Shown here piece after piece: positions 8,209 through 16,125 of a DNA stretch of 64,000 nucleotides (position 1 is its first letter; every line of letters starts with the position of its first letter). The notes below the pieces were generated by a model. The model was given only the letters and a program-made list of their open reading frames with translations. It made no database searches and was not told the origin of the DNA. The translations under genes were made by a program, and so were the position numbers. Source of the DNA: Lysinibacillus boronitolerans JCM 21713 = 10a = NBRC 103108 (GTDB taxonomy: Bacteria > Bacillota > Bacilli > Bacillales_A > Planococcaceae); the NCBI RefSeq assembly GCF_000772935.1, contig NZ_JPVR01000081.1:337826-401825 (forward strand). Reading direction: 5' to 3'.

Positions 8209-9336
8209 ATGCAAACACAACAAAGACTTCCCTTTATCGATATGTTAAGAGGCTTTGCCGTCTTAGGAACGCTCGGCACAAATATTTGGATTTTTGCTTA
8301 TCTTGGCGATTTATCGTATATCACAACAAGTGACTATTCTGGCTGGTGGTCCTTCAATGATTTTTTACGTATGATCGTATTATTTTTCGTTAATGGTAAG
8401 CTACTTGGATTATTAACAATTATGTTTGGGGTAGGCTTACAATTAAAATATCAGCAAGCCTTACGTAGAGGTACAGCTTGGCCTGGCGTGTATCTGTGGA
8501 CTATCGTCTTTTTAGGATTGGAGGGATTGCTGCACTACACCCTGGTGATGGAATATGATATTTTAATGAGCTATGCTGTCACAGCATTCATCGTCGCTTT
8601 TATTGTACGTTTGGGTGACAAGTTCATGACAGGAGCCTTTTATTTTTTTGGTGGCTTTCACATCCTATTGATCCTGCTTATTTTTATCAGTACCTTACAA
8701 GGAGCTGGTGTTTCCTTAAATGGTATGGCATCCGTTACTGAGCTCTATGAGCATGGCACATGGTTTGCGCAGGTGCAGCATCGCCTTACAAACTTTTTAT
8801 TTTATCGCTCAGAAGCAATATTTATTATCCCAATGAATGTCTTTTTATTTTTACTTGGCGTGAAGTTTATGCGTAATGAGGTATTTTCACCAACAGACAA
8901 AGGACGCCAAACTAGACAAAAGCTATTTAAAATCGGTGTATTCATTGGTTTTCCTATCAATCTGCTTATTTTTATTCCTGGTGGGCTTTTTGATTTACCT
9001 GTTCGCTACCTTTGTGCCCCTATTCTATCCATTGGCTATATTGGAATTTTAGGTAAACTGGTAGAATATAAGAAGCTAGACTGGCTTTGGCAGCGCTTTG
9101 CTCATGTCGGTAAAATGTCTTTAAGCTGCTATGTCCTCCAAAACGTGCTTGCGTCGATTATTTTTTATGGTTGGGGACTTGGCTTAGGTGGGCAAGTCAA
9201 TAGCATCACTGTCATTGGTATTTGGCTATCTCTATCAATCTTACAACTTGTTATAGCGTTCGCTTGGCTACAGCAATTTCAAATGGGCCCTATGGAATGG
9301 ATTCGTAAAAAAGCCCTTCAAGCGATGACACAGTAA
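8209..9336 (+). CDS. DUF418-family membrane protein (YeiB-like)
   Basis: About 375 residues with roughly ten membrane helices. The N-terminus RLPFIDMLRGFAVLGTLGTN is the HGSNAT/acyltransferase-3-like opening seen in DUF418 proteins, and the C-terminal third (FAHVGKMSLSCYVLQNVLAS, then FQMGPMEWIRK) is the DUF418 signature. Members are thought to be integral-membrane acyltransferase relatives, but no reaction is established. ATG 8209 is preferred (AGAGTG about 9 bases upstream); GTG 8197 is an in-frame alternative. It lies 11 bases before a sensor kinase gene, so it may be co-transcribed with, or be the partner of, the two-component system. Confidence 0.85.
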   Translation: MQTQQRLPFIDMLRGFAVLGTLGTNIWIFAYLGDLSYITTSDYSGWWSFNDFLRMIVLFFVNGKLLGLLTIMFGVGLQLKYQQALRRGTAWPGVYLWTIVFLGLEGLLHYTLVMEYDILMSYAVTAFIVAFIVRLGDKFMTGAFYFFGGFHILLILLIFISTLQGAGVSLNGMASVTELYEHGTWFAQVQHRLTNFLFYRSEAIFIIPMNVFLFLLGVKFMRNEVFSPTDKGRQTRQKLFKIGVFIGFPINLLIFIPGGLFDLPVRYLCAPILSIGYIGILGKLVEYKKLDWLWQRFAHVGKMSLSCYVLQNVLASIIFYGWGLGLGGQVNSITVIGIWLSLSILQLVIAFAWLQQFQMGPMEWIRKKALQAMTQ

Positions 9337-9347
9337 AGCAACAAAGG

Positions 9348-10460
9348 ATGGTGCTAGTAATAAAAATATATCCAAGAGAACAAATTAAGCATTATTTAAT
9401 CATTGATGCCGCTTCTGTCATTTTCTTATTCGCGCTAGTACTCGGGTCTCATTCCCTTCCCTTAGCTATGAAAATAACAGTGCTCCTTTTATATCTAATA
9501 GCCTTCTACATCGCTTTATGGCATCGAGATTGGAGGCTACTTGTCGCCTCTCTAGTAGCCTTTGTTCTTATTGCCTTACTTAGCATTTTTGTCGATCCTT
9601 TTATGCTTATTTTTGGCTTTACCTTTGCCGATTTGCTAGGACGGGCGAAATCAAAATGGCATATTGCCTGTGGGATTGTTGCCATCGCTGTCATGTTTTT
9701 GACGGTTTTGTCCATGACAACAGATTCCCTTTTACCAAAGGAATCACAGGTGCTAGTACCGATTATGATGTTTCAGCTAGTGCTCCCGGTACTCATTTAT
9801 TTTGTGGAAAAGTCGAAAAATCTGCAAGCTGAGCTAGCAGACGTTAATACACAGCTTGTTCAGCAAGAGGAACGACAACGGATCGCTAGAGACCTTCATG
9901 ATACAATTGGCCATACGCTCACAATGATTAAAGTAAAAACCGAACTAACGACCAAACTGATTGACCGAGATCCTTCAAGCGTGAAGCCTGAGCTACATGA
10001 CATATTAGCCACTACCCGTACCGCCTTAAAACAGGTACGTGAGTTAGTGTCTGATATGAATTTTATTTCGTTGCAAACAGAGCTTGTCCATTGCCAACAG
10101 CTTTTACAAAGCGCGAATATTACGACAACCCTTGACAATCAATGTCCTCAAATCGTACTTTCTAGTGTGGAGGAAACGATGCTTGCTCTATGTGTACGAG
10201 AAACGACTACGAATATTCTCAAGCATAGTCAGGCAAAAAAATGCCATTTCACCATTCAATGCTGTGCTGGACACTATACACTTGTGATGAAAGACGATGG
10301 CATCGGTTTACAGTCACAGGGACGTGGGAATGGCATCCACTCCATTAAAGAAAGAATGCATATGCTGCAAGGCTATGCCCTGATTGAAAGTGACACACCT
10401 ATCGGCACCAGCGTCACACTTACTCTACCAATTCAAGATGGAAAGGAGCCTCTAACATGA
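9348..10460 (+). CDS. Sensor histidine kinase, DesK/LiaS type (HisKA_3)
   Basis: 370 residues, the length of DesK. The first 150 residues hold four or five membrane helices with no extracellular sensor domain. Then follow a coiled-coil (KNLQAELADVNTQLVQQEER), the phospho-acceptor box RQRIARDLHDTIGHTLTM with its His, and the ATPase domain (RETTTNILKHSQAK as N-box, KDDGIGL as G1, GIHSIKERM as G2). DesK senses membrane order through its helices and cognate DesR activates a fatty-acid desaturase; a membrane-state sensor is likely here too. No desaturase gene is adjacent; the neighbour is the DUF418 protein. The exact start is uncertain (ATG 9348 has AAAGGATG overlapping it). The stop overlaps the regulator's ATG (ATGA). 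Confidence 0.9.
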   Translation: MVLVIKIYPREQIKHYLIIDAASVIFLFALVLGSHSLPLAMKITVLLLYLIAFYIALWHRDWRLLVASLVAFVLIALLSIFVDPFMLIFGFTFADLLGRAKSKWHIACGIVAIAVMFLTVLSMTTDSLLPKESQVLVPIMMFQLVLPVLIYFVEKSKNLQAELADVNTQLVQQEERQRIARDLHDTIGHTLTMIKVKTELTTKLIDRDPSSVKPELHDILATTRTALKQVRELVSDMNFISLQTELVHCQQLLQSANITTTLDNQCPQIVLSSVEETMLALCVRETTTNILKHSQAKKCHFTIQCCAGHYTLVMKDDGIGLQSQGRGNGIHSIKERMHMLQGYALIESDTPIGTSVTLTLPIQDGKEPLT

Positions 10461-11062
10461 TACGTGTATTACTAGCAGAAGACCAACAAATGTTACGTGG
10501 TGCCCTAACTTCGCTACTAGCCTTTGAGCCTGATATTGAGGTCATCGCTGAGGTGGCGGATGGTCAAAAAGCATGGGAATTGATCCAGCAGGAGCCACCA
10601 GATATTTGCCTAGTCGATATTGAAATGCCCCATCTATCAGGGCTTGAGCTTGCTGAAAAAATTAAACAGGCCAACCTACCTTGCAAGGTGATGATTGTGA
10701 CAACCTTCGCACGTCCTGGCTATTTGCAGAAGGCAATGGATTGCGAGGTACACGGCTATCTATTGAAAGATGAACCCATCGATTATTTAATTGCTACTAT
10801 TCGAAAAATCATGCAGGGAGAAAAGGTGGTCAGTAAGGATTTAGCCGCCTCCTTATTTATGAAGGAGCAAAACCCTTTAAATGAGCGAGAAATTGCGGTG
10901 CTTCAGCTAGTCAAAAAAGGCTTGACCACAAACGAAATTAGTAAGCAATTATTTTTAACGAAGGGCACGATTCGCAATTATTTATCAACCTCTATTCAGA
11001 AGCTACAAGTTGAATCCAGACAGCAAGCCGCTCAGGTAGCAGGTGAAAAAGGCTGGCTATAA
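10457..11062 (+). CDS. NarL/LuxR-type response regulator, DesR-like
   Basis: 201 residues: receiver domain with acidic pocket AEDQQ and phospho-acceptor Asp in CLVDIEMPHLSGLE, conserved Thr in MIVTTFARPGYLQKAM and Lys in YLLKDEP, then a LuxR-type HTH (NEREIAVLQLVKKGLTTNEI, TKGTIRNYLS). The TTFARPGY segment and the AEDQQMLxGAL opening are strikingly DesR-like. It should bind DNA as a dimer after phosphorylation by the kinase encoded immediately upstream with a 4-base overlap. Its target is not evident. Confidence 0.92.
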   Translation: MIRVLLAEDQQMLRGALTSLLAFEPDIEVIAEVADGQKAWELIQQEPPDICLVDIEMPHLSGLELAEKIKQANLPCKVMIVTTFARPGYLQKAMDCEVHGYLLKDEPIDYLIATIRKIMQGEKVVSKDLAASLFMKEQNPLNEREIAVLQLVKKGLTTNEISKQLFLTKGTIRNYLSTSIQKLQVESRQQAAQVAGEKGWL

Positions 11063-11066
11063 AAAG

Positions 11067-11095
11067 AATCTCGCCACAGCTGTGACGAGATTTTT
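11067..11095 (+). terminator. Terminator of the DUF418/kinase/regulator operon
   Basis: AATCTCG-CCACAG and CTGTGACGAGATT form a nearly perfect stem followed by TTTTT, five bases after the regulator stop. Confidence 0.88.
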
Positions 11096-11172
11096 ACAAT
11101 GTTAGCATAAAATACGTTCCATTTATTAGGTTTCAAATGACAGATTCATTATTTTATTAAGCAAAAGAACGT

Positions 11173-12252
11173 TTATTGTCCTTGTAGAACTACATTTGTT
11201 GCTATAGCCCAGTTGTTTAATGGGATTACGGTATAGCTGACATTTGCTTTCAACGTACCACCATTCGTTAGATCAAAAATGCCCACAGCACCTTTACGTG
11301 ATGAATAACGATATTGTGCTTGCAATGTACTCCCATCATTGCCTTTTAACGCTACACTTCGACCAGCAAGTAAATCAGATTGCGGATCGTTTCTTAATTG
11401 TAATTCAAAGGATTTTTCATCCATGGCTTTTGCTGATTGCAGAGTGAATGGCACGATTTCTTTCGCTACAAAGCTCTTTACATCTATTTCCGCCCATTGT
11501 GCGTACACACGGTAAGTCACACCTGGTTTTAAAAGTTTGCCAGCAGGGAGTCTAAATTGAGGAGCTTGTCTGCCATCAGCTGCTTGTGTAAATGGTACAT
11601 AATTAGCAACAAACTCTTCTCCCTCACTTGTTCTCACCGTCACAAAGCGATCACGTAAGGAAGAAATAACATCAAAGCGTTTTCCGCTAGCATCTCGATT
11701 ATGACCATCTAAGCTAAATGCTAAATCTCCACGACCTGCGCGATAGGCTTCAATAATATTAGCATAATCTACTACGCCATCCTCCTGAAAGGATTCCAAT
11801 GTGAATGTATCATTTGTGACTTGCTCCACATTGCGTACATATACCTTTTCATCTGTGCCCTCAAAAACTTTATTGCGTTGCTCTTTATAGCTCAATGTAT
11901 AGATAAAATCATCTTCTTGGAATGTTGTTGGTACAATATATGTACTCTTAGCGCCTGTCATTAAGCGTGGCACATTGACAATCTCTAAATCTCCATTAAA
12001 CGTAAAATGTTTTTTTATAGCATCTAAATGATTTAGGTCTACATCAGCTGCTGCTAAGGGCTGATTAAATGTAATTTGTAGTGTCATTGTATTTAATGGC
12101 TTGATGTTTGTAATTTTTGCTACCTGCTCATTTTCTGCTACTGCTTTATTGCTTGCTGCCTCTGCATTTAATGGCTCGCCTATGGTTACTAGACCTGCTG
12201 ATAATACGGATAAAGCCAATGCTGCTGGAACAATACGTTTTCTTAATTTCAT
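11173..12252 (-). CDS. Secreted protein of unknown function
   Basis: 359 residues with a Sec signal peptide (MKLRKRIVPAALALSVLSAG, likely cleaved after AEA at about residue 32). Then come beta-rich stretches, with KITNIKPLNTMTLQITFNQP resembling the Ig-like 'unexpected consequence' modules of Bacillales surface proteins (THE/Big-type). No catalytic motif, LPxTG or SLH repeat is visible. AAAGGAGAG precedes the ATG. It stands alone, convergent with the preceding operon. I do not recognise a specific family; a cell-surface or S-layer-associated role is only an inference. Confidence 0.75.
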   Translation of the reverse strand: MKLRKRIVPAALALSVLSAGLVTIGEPLNAEAASNKAVAENEQVAKITNIKPLNTMTLQITFNQPLAAADVDLNHLDAIKKHFTFNGDLEIVNVPRLMTGAKSTYIVPTTFQEDDFIYTLSYKEQRNKVFEGTDEKVYVRNVEQVTNDTFTLESFQEDGVVDYANIIEAYRAGRGDLAFSLDGHNRDASGKRFDVISSLRDRFVTVRTSEGEEFVANYVPFTQAADGRQAPQFRLPAGKLLKPGVTYRVYAQWAEIDVKSFVAKEIVPFTLQSAKAMDEKSFELQLRNDPQSDLLAGRSVALKGNDGSTLQAQYRYSSRKGAVGIFDLTNGGTLKANVSYTVIPLNNWAIATNVVLQGQ

Positions 12253-12378
12253 TTGTGGTACTCTCCTTTATGGTGTTATTTGGTTTACAAAATTTATCAT
12301 AAAGTCCATATCTAAACTGCTAATAAATAAACTATTAAAAAAGAATTAAAAAATAGGAAAAATAATTTAAGAACAAAA

Positions 12379-12406
12379 AAACTGTAGAGAGCCGTCTCTA
12401 CAGTTT
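12379..12406. terminator. Orphan terminator hairpin, identical to the one at 12949
   Basis: AAACTGTAGAGA-GCCG-TCTCTACAGTTT is a perfect 12-base stem. It lies upstream of the leftward secreted-protein gene and has no gene of its own, yet a 30-base block including it (12378-12407) is repeated exactly at 12948-12977. Confidence 0.8.
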
Positions 12407-12448
12407 GCATGTTGTTGAAAAAAGATGATGTCAACGGCAGAAAAGGCA

Positions 12449-12610
12449 ACTTTGCAGGGTGAGGGGTTGATTTCCGTTACGCCAGCGTCCTTTCCAAGGG
12501 GCGTCCGATGAGCCGCTTCACTCACTTACGTTCGCTCCAGGGTCTCCTCTGTGACGCTAAATCCCCTAGGAGTGACGCTGGCTCCACTCCAATCAACCAT
12601 TCTGCAAAGT
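12449..12610 (-). repeat. Bacillaceae-type structured intergenic repeat, copy A
   Basis: This GC-rich segment in AT-rich surroundings is bounded by the inverted ends ACTTTGCAG (12449) and CTGCAAAGT (12602). Its outer arms (GGTTGATTTCCGTTACGCCA and, inverted, GGAGTGACGCTGGC) pair with each other. It includes GGGGCGTCCGATGAGCCGC and CGCTCCAGGGTCTCC. The layout is that of the highly repeated non-coding elements found between genes in many Bacillus, Geobacillus and Lysinibacillus genomes. There is no ORF. Confidence 0.7.
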
Positions 12611-12775
12611 GTCTTTACTTTTTTATAGTAACATAGCGATCAAATCGTCCATTAACTGTATTCTTAGAGGGGATAAGTTCTTATTTTCAATGTGGAGAAG
12701 TGATGCATGACAACACCTCTTCATAAAGAGTAGTGAACACCTTCACTTTATTTGAAAACCTTTGCTAATAAGTTA

Positions 12776-12907
12776 GTGGGTTGAAGTGGAAGGCTGCTTG
12801 ACTCCCATGGGATAGCAAGACAGGCGAAACTCTAAACGGAGCGGTGGCGGAGGAAGCGATTCGGCGCTCGCCCACAGGAAAGCAAGTAGCCTGCAACGGA
12901 AATCCAT
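12776..12907 (+). repeat. Bacillaceae-type structured intergenic repeat, copy B (opposite orientation)
   Basis: GGTTGAAGTGGAAGGCTGCTTG at one end and CAAGTAGCCTGCAACGG at the other form the outer arms. The middle reads GGGATAGCAAGACAGGCG and GCGGTGGCGGAGGAAGCG, the hallmark core of the same repeat class as copy A but inverted and diverged. No coding capacity. Between the copies (12611-12775) I see nothing recognisable. Confidence 0.7.
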
Positions 12908-12948
12908 TTCTACCTTTCAATTGACTGTTTTGTTTTTCAACACTAAGA

Positions 12949-12976
12949 AAACTGTAGAGAGCCGTCTCTACAGTTT
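12949..12976 (-). terminator. Terminator of the ankyrin lipoprotein gene
   Basis: A perfect 12-base stem (AAACTGTAGAGA/TCTCTACAGTTT) with GCCG loop, followed on the minus strand by TTTCTTAG. It lies just beyond the stop at 12980. Confidence 0.88.
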
Positions 12977-12979
12977 GGG

Positions 12980-13690
12980 TTATTTTGCGCCTGCAGCAAG
13001 TAGAATTTGTTCGATCTCTTTAAAGCCTCGCTGTTTTGCATGTTGCAGTGGTGTTACGTTATTTTGATCGGGGATATTTACATCAGCACCATGTTCAATG
13101 AGTCGTTGTATTACGGCTTGCTGTGTTGGATTGCCGTTATTTAAGACAATCGCCTCCATCAGGGCTGTCCAGCCTAAATGATTCACATGATTGACGTCAA
13201 TATCGGTATTGCTCAATAGCTCCTCGATGACCTCCACATGACCATGCTCTGCTGCTGGTATGAGCGCTGTTCCCCCATATCGATTTAAAATAGTCGGATC
13301 AGCACCAGCTTGGATGGTCATCTTTAAAATAGCCAGATAGCCTTCCGCACCTGCATATAGAAACGGCGTATTTTGCTGATTATCCTGAATATTAACATCT
13401 GCTCCTGCCTCTATTAATAATTTTGCTGCCTCTATATCCTGATTATAGGTAGCTATCATCAAAGCTGTTCGATTAGTTGAATCTTGTACATTGATGTCCC
13501 CTTTTTGTTTCAAAGCATGTTGAAGCCCATCGATATCTCCCCTTTCAGCTGCCTTGAGCAACTCACTCGCCCATTCTGTTCCCACCACTTCACTCCCACC
13601 TTTATCATGCTGTATTGTTTCTGTATCAATTGAGGCACACCCTTGAAGTAAAAATGTTAATGCAATGATAACTGCCTGCCTTTTTTTCAA
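12980..13690 (-). CDS. Ankyrin-repeat lipoprotein
   Basis: 236 residues. The N-terminus MKKRQAVIIALTFLLQGCAS has a lipobox (LQGC), predicting anchoring to the outer face of the membrane. From about residue 45 there are five or six ankyrin repeats of roughly 33 residues with typical phrases (INVQDSTNRTALMIATYNQD, GADVNIQDNQQNTPFLYAG, DVNHVNHLGWTALMEAI, GADVNIPDQNNVTPLQHAK). Ankyrin stacks bind proteins; the partner is unknown. Start is TTG. It is preceded on the same strand by a two-component system gene pair, from which a terminator separates it. Confidence 0.9.
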   Translation of the reverse strand: MKKRQAVIIALTFLLQGCASIDTETIQHDKGGSEVVGTEWASELLKAAERGDIDGLQHALKQKGDINVQDSTNRTALMIATYNQDIEAAKLLIEAGADVNIQDNQQNTPFLYAGAEGYLAILKMTIQAGADPTILNRYGGTALIPAAEHGHVEVIEELLSNTDIDVNHVNHLGWTALMEAIVLNNGNPTQQAVIQRLIEHGADVNIPDQNNVTPLQHAKQRGFKEIEQILLAAGAK

Positions 13691-13770
13691 TTTTAATACA
13701 CCGCCTTTCTTTCCTCAGTGTAAGCGGTAATGCTAAATTGCCCATTAACGAATTCTTAAAAAAGTCTAAA

Positions 13771-13804
13771 AAAACTACCCCGCCACAAGGACGAGGTAGT
13801 TTTA
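13771..13804 (-). terminator. Terminator of the two-component operon
   Basis: AAACTACC and GGTAGTTT form the outer stem around a GC-rich inner hairpin, directly after the response regulator stop at 13806. On the minus strand a T-rich run follows. Confidence 0.82.
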
Positions 13805-13805
13805 C

Positions 13806-14492
13806 TTAAACATTGAAGCGATAGCCTGCACCCCATACTGTTTCCAAAAACTTGGGATGCGCTGGCTCTCGTTCAATTTTTTCACGTAGCTTTCGTATAT
13901 GAACAGTGACAGTCGAAACGTCTGCAGCTGATTCATAGCCCCAGTTTCGCTCATATAGCTGCTCCTTACTCAATACTTGATTGGGGTGTCTAACAAAAAA
14001 GACGAGTAAATCAAATTCCTTCGTTGTAAAGGCAATCTCATCACCATTGACAAACACCTTTCTAGCCGAAGTATCGATTGTAATGCCATGAATGGACATC
14101 ATATGATTTGTTTGTTGATTGGTCGCCAGACGCTCATATCTCGATAAATGGGCCTTGACCCTTGCCACTAATTCACTCGGACTAAATGGTTTTGTAATAT
14201 AATCATCCGCTCCTAGTCCAAGACCACGAATTTTATCAATATCCTCCTTTTTAGCTGAAACAAATAAAATGGGGATATTGTGTACGGCTCGAATCTGTTT
14301 ACAAATGTCAAAGCCACTTATGCCTGGTAGCATAATATCCAAAATGATTAAATCATAATTGCCGTTAAGTGCCTGCTGTAGCCCATCCTCTCCATGATGT
14401 TGGATATCTACTGTAAAGCCATTAATCTCTAAATAATCTCGTTGGAGCTCTGCTATGCTCACTTCGTCTTCAATTAGCAGAATTTTTTTCAT
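13806..14492 (-). CDS. OmpR/PhoB-family response regulator
   Basis: 228 residues: receiver (KILLIEDEVSIAELQ, phospho-acceptor in DLIILDIMLPGISGFD, conserved Lys in DYITKPFSPSELVAR) followed by a winged-helix DNA-binding domain (FTTKEFDLLVFFVRHPNQVL, TVTVHIRKLREKIE, VWGAGYRF). Phosphorylated by the upstream kinase it would bind direct repeats near target promoters. The reading frame starts inside the kinase gene (23-base overlap) with GGAGAAGGTG before the ATG. The ankyrin lipoprotein and the PepSY membrane protein flank the pair and are possible targets, which is inference. Confidence 0.94.
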   Translation of the reverse strand: MKKILLIEDEVSIAELQRDYLEINGFTVDIQHHGEDGLQQALNGNYDLIILDIMLPGISGFDICKQIRAVHNIPILFVSAKKEDIDKIRGLGLGADDYITKPFSPSELVARVKAHLSRYERLATNQQTNHMMSIHGITIDTSARKVFVNGDEIAFTTKEFDLLVFFVRHPNQVLSKEQLYERNWGYESAADVSTVTVHIRKLREKIEREPAHPKFLETVWGAGYRFNV

Positions 14493-15948
14493 GATAATTC
14501 ACCTTCTCCTCAGCCTTTTTCAATGAAATGAATACGCTCGTCCCCTTTGCTAGTTCACTCTTTGCCCAAATATCGCCGCCCATTTCAACAACAATTTGTT
14601 TTGCAATGGCTAACCCTAAGCCACTGCCTCCTGTTTGCGAATTACGTGAAGGCTCGGCACGGTAAAATCGATCAAAAATATAGGGCAATGCGACAGGATC
14701 AATGCCTGCACCATTATCTGTTACCTGAATAATCGCATCCTCAGCCCGCTCATGCAATGAAATAATAATTTGCTTATACGGCTTATCCATATATTTTTCG
14801 CTGTTGCTTAAAAGATTTGTCAGGACACGTCTTAATTTATCTCGGTCCACCATAGCCAAAAGCGGCGAGCCTTCTGCTATATAGTGTAAATGAATGTCTC
14901 GTGCAATAAAATCAAAGCTTGCATCCTCTACATAATCATGCATATATTGCTGAAGATTGACGCTTTCCATCTGGAAGGGAATCTTTTTTAAATCCAATTT
15001 AGAAAATAAGAATAGCTCATCAATTAATACATCCATATCCTTTGCCTTTGTATAGATAGTAGTTAAATATTTATCCATTTTTTCCTCTGTATTCGCCACA
15101 CCATCTTTAATGCCCTCCACATAGCCGATAATGGAAGTCATCGGCGTTTTTAAATCATGGGAAATATTGGAGATGAGCTCCTTTCGATTTTCCTCATATT
15201 GAAGCTGAAGTTGGATGGATTCTTTTAATTTGACTCGCATTTCCTCGAAGGATCGATTCAGCTGACCAATTTCATCCTTCGAGTGGGTCGCAATCTCAAA
15301 ATCCAAGTCGCCCGATTTAATACGTTCTGCTCCTTCCTTTAATGCCGAAATCGGTTTAATAATACTTCTTGAGACTAAATAATTTAAAAAGCCAATAATC
15401 ATCATAAACAGAACGAATAAAATACCTAAAAGAATCGGTAACAGCTCCCTCGTTACCTCTGCATGGGAACTAACCTCTCGCAATACAAAAATACTACCCT
15501 CTGTTTGATCTGGAAAATAAAAATCAAATTTGACATACGTATAAAAGGCTTGATTGATCATGATTGTGTCACGAGAATTAATATTGGTCGCTTCAAAACC
15601 AGGTAAGCTTTGAAGCAATAATTGTTTATGCTCTTTCTGTGTTGAATAAACAATTTGATGATCTTTTCGTACCACAATCTCTATCGAAGGCGCATTGATT
15701 TGTTCAAGCTGTTCGAGATCTAAAAGCTGCTGGGGATTATTTTTAGCTAGTAATTTTAAATCTAGAAATGCATTTTCCTCTACCGTCGTCAAAGGCTTTT
15801 GGACATAAGATTTTTTATAAAAATGCTCAATCGCTTTGATATCACCAGTGATGGCAAAGGAAAAAAGAAAAACCGCTGCTAGTAATAGCGTGATGGCAAT
15901 GATTATGACACCCACATATGATAGCAAAAACCTTGTTTTAATTGACAT
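14470..15948 (-). CDS. HAMP-containing sensor histidine kinase
   Basis: 492 residues. A first membrane helix (YVGVIIIAITLLLAAVFLF) precedes an extracellular sensor of about 130 residues. The second helix (LLGILFVLFMMIIGFLNYLV) leads to HAMP (ISALKEGAERIKSGDLDFE). Then come the dimerisation His box NISHDLKTPMTSIIGYVEG, N-box NLLSNSEKY, G1 DNGAGI and G2 GGSGLGLAIAKQIV. It autophosphorylates on the membrane and passes the phosphate to the regulator encoded downstream. The signal is unknown; the sensor region has no recognised cache or PAS motif. Confidence 0.94.
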   Translation of the reverse strand: MSIKTRFLLSYVGVIIIAITLLLAAVFLFSFAITGDIKAIEHFYKKSYVQKPLTTVEENAFLDLKLLAKNNPQQLLDLEQLEQINAPSIEIVVRKDHQIVYSTQKEHKQLLLQSLPGFEATNINSRDTIMINQAFYTYVKFDFYFPDQTEGSIFVLREVSSHAEVTRELLPILLGILFVLFMMIIGFLNYLVSRSIIKPISALKEGAERIKSGDLDFEIATHSKDEIGQLNRSFEEMRVKLKESIQLQLQYEENRKELISNISHDLKTPMTSIIGYVEGIKDGVANTEEKMDKYLTTIYTKAKDMDVLIDELFLFSKLDLKKIPFQMESVNLQQYMHDYVEDASFDFIARDIHLHYIAEGSPLLAMVDRDKLRRVLTNLLSNSEKYMDKPYKQIIISLHERAEDAIIQVTDNGAGIDPVALPYIFDRFYRAEPSRNSQTGGSGLGLAIAKQIVVEMGGDIWAKSELAKGTSVFISLKKAEEKVNYHEKNSAN

Positions 15949-16082
15949 CTACATTCCCCCAATAAGCTGAAACTACTAGCAATGTACCATACAAATCTTA
16001 AAACTTTATAAAATCATGCTGAAAAATCTATAAACATTTTTACCGCTTCAGTTTAGTATTGCGTTCCAATAAATGAACTAAA

Positions 16083-16116
16083 CAAAAAAATACGGCACAA
16101 TCCTGCTGTGCCGTAT
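16083..16116 (-). terminator. Terminator of the PepSY gene
   Basis: ATACGGCACA and TGTGCCGTAT form a 10-base stem (16090-16116), followed on the minus strand by seven T. Confidence 0.88.
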
Positions 16117-16125
16117 CCCTTTGCT

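Noticed and set aside
12449..12907. Insertion sequence or transposase remnant
   Set aside because: No transposase-like reading frame; the GC-rich structured units match a repeated intergenic element instead.
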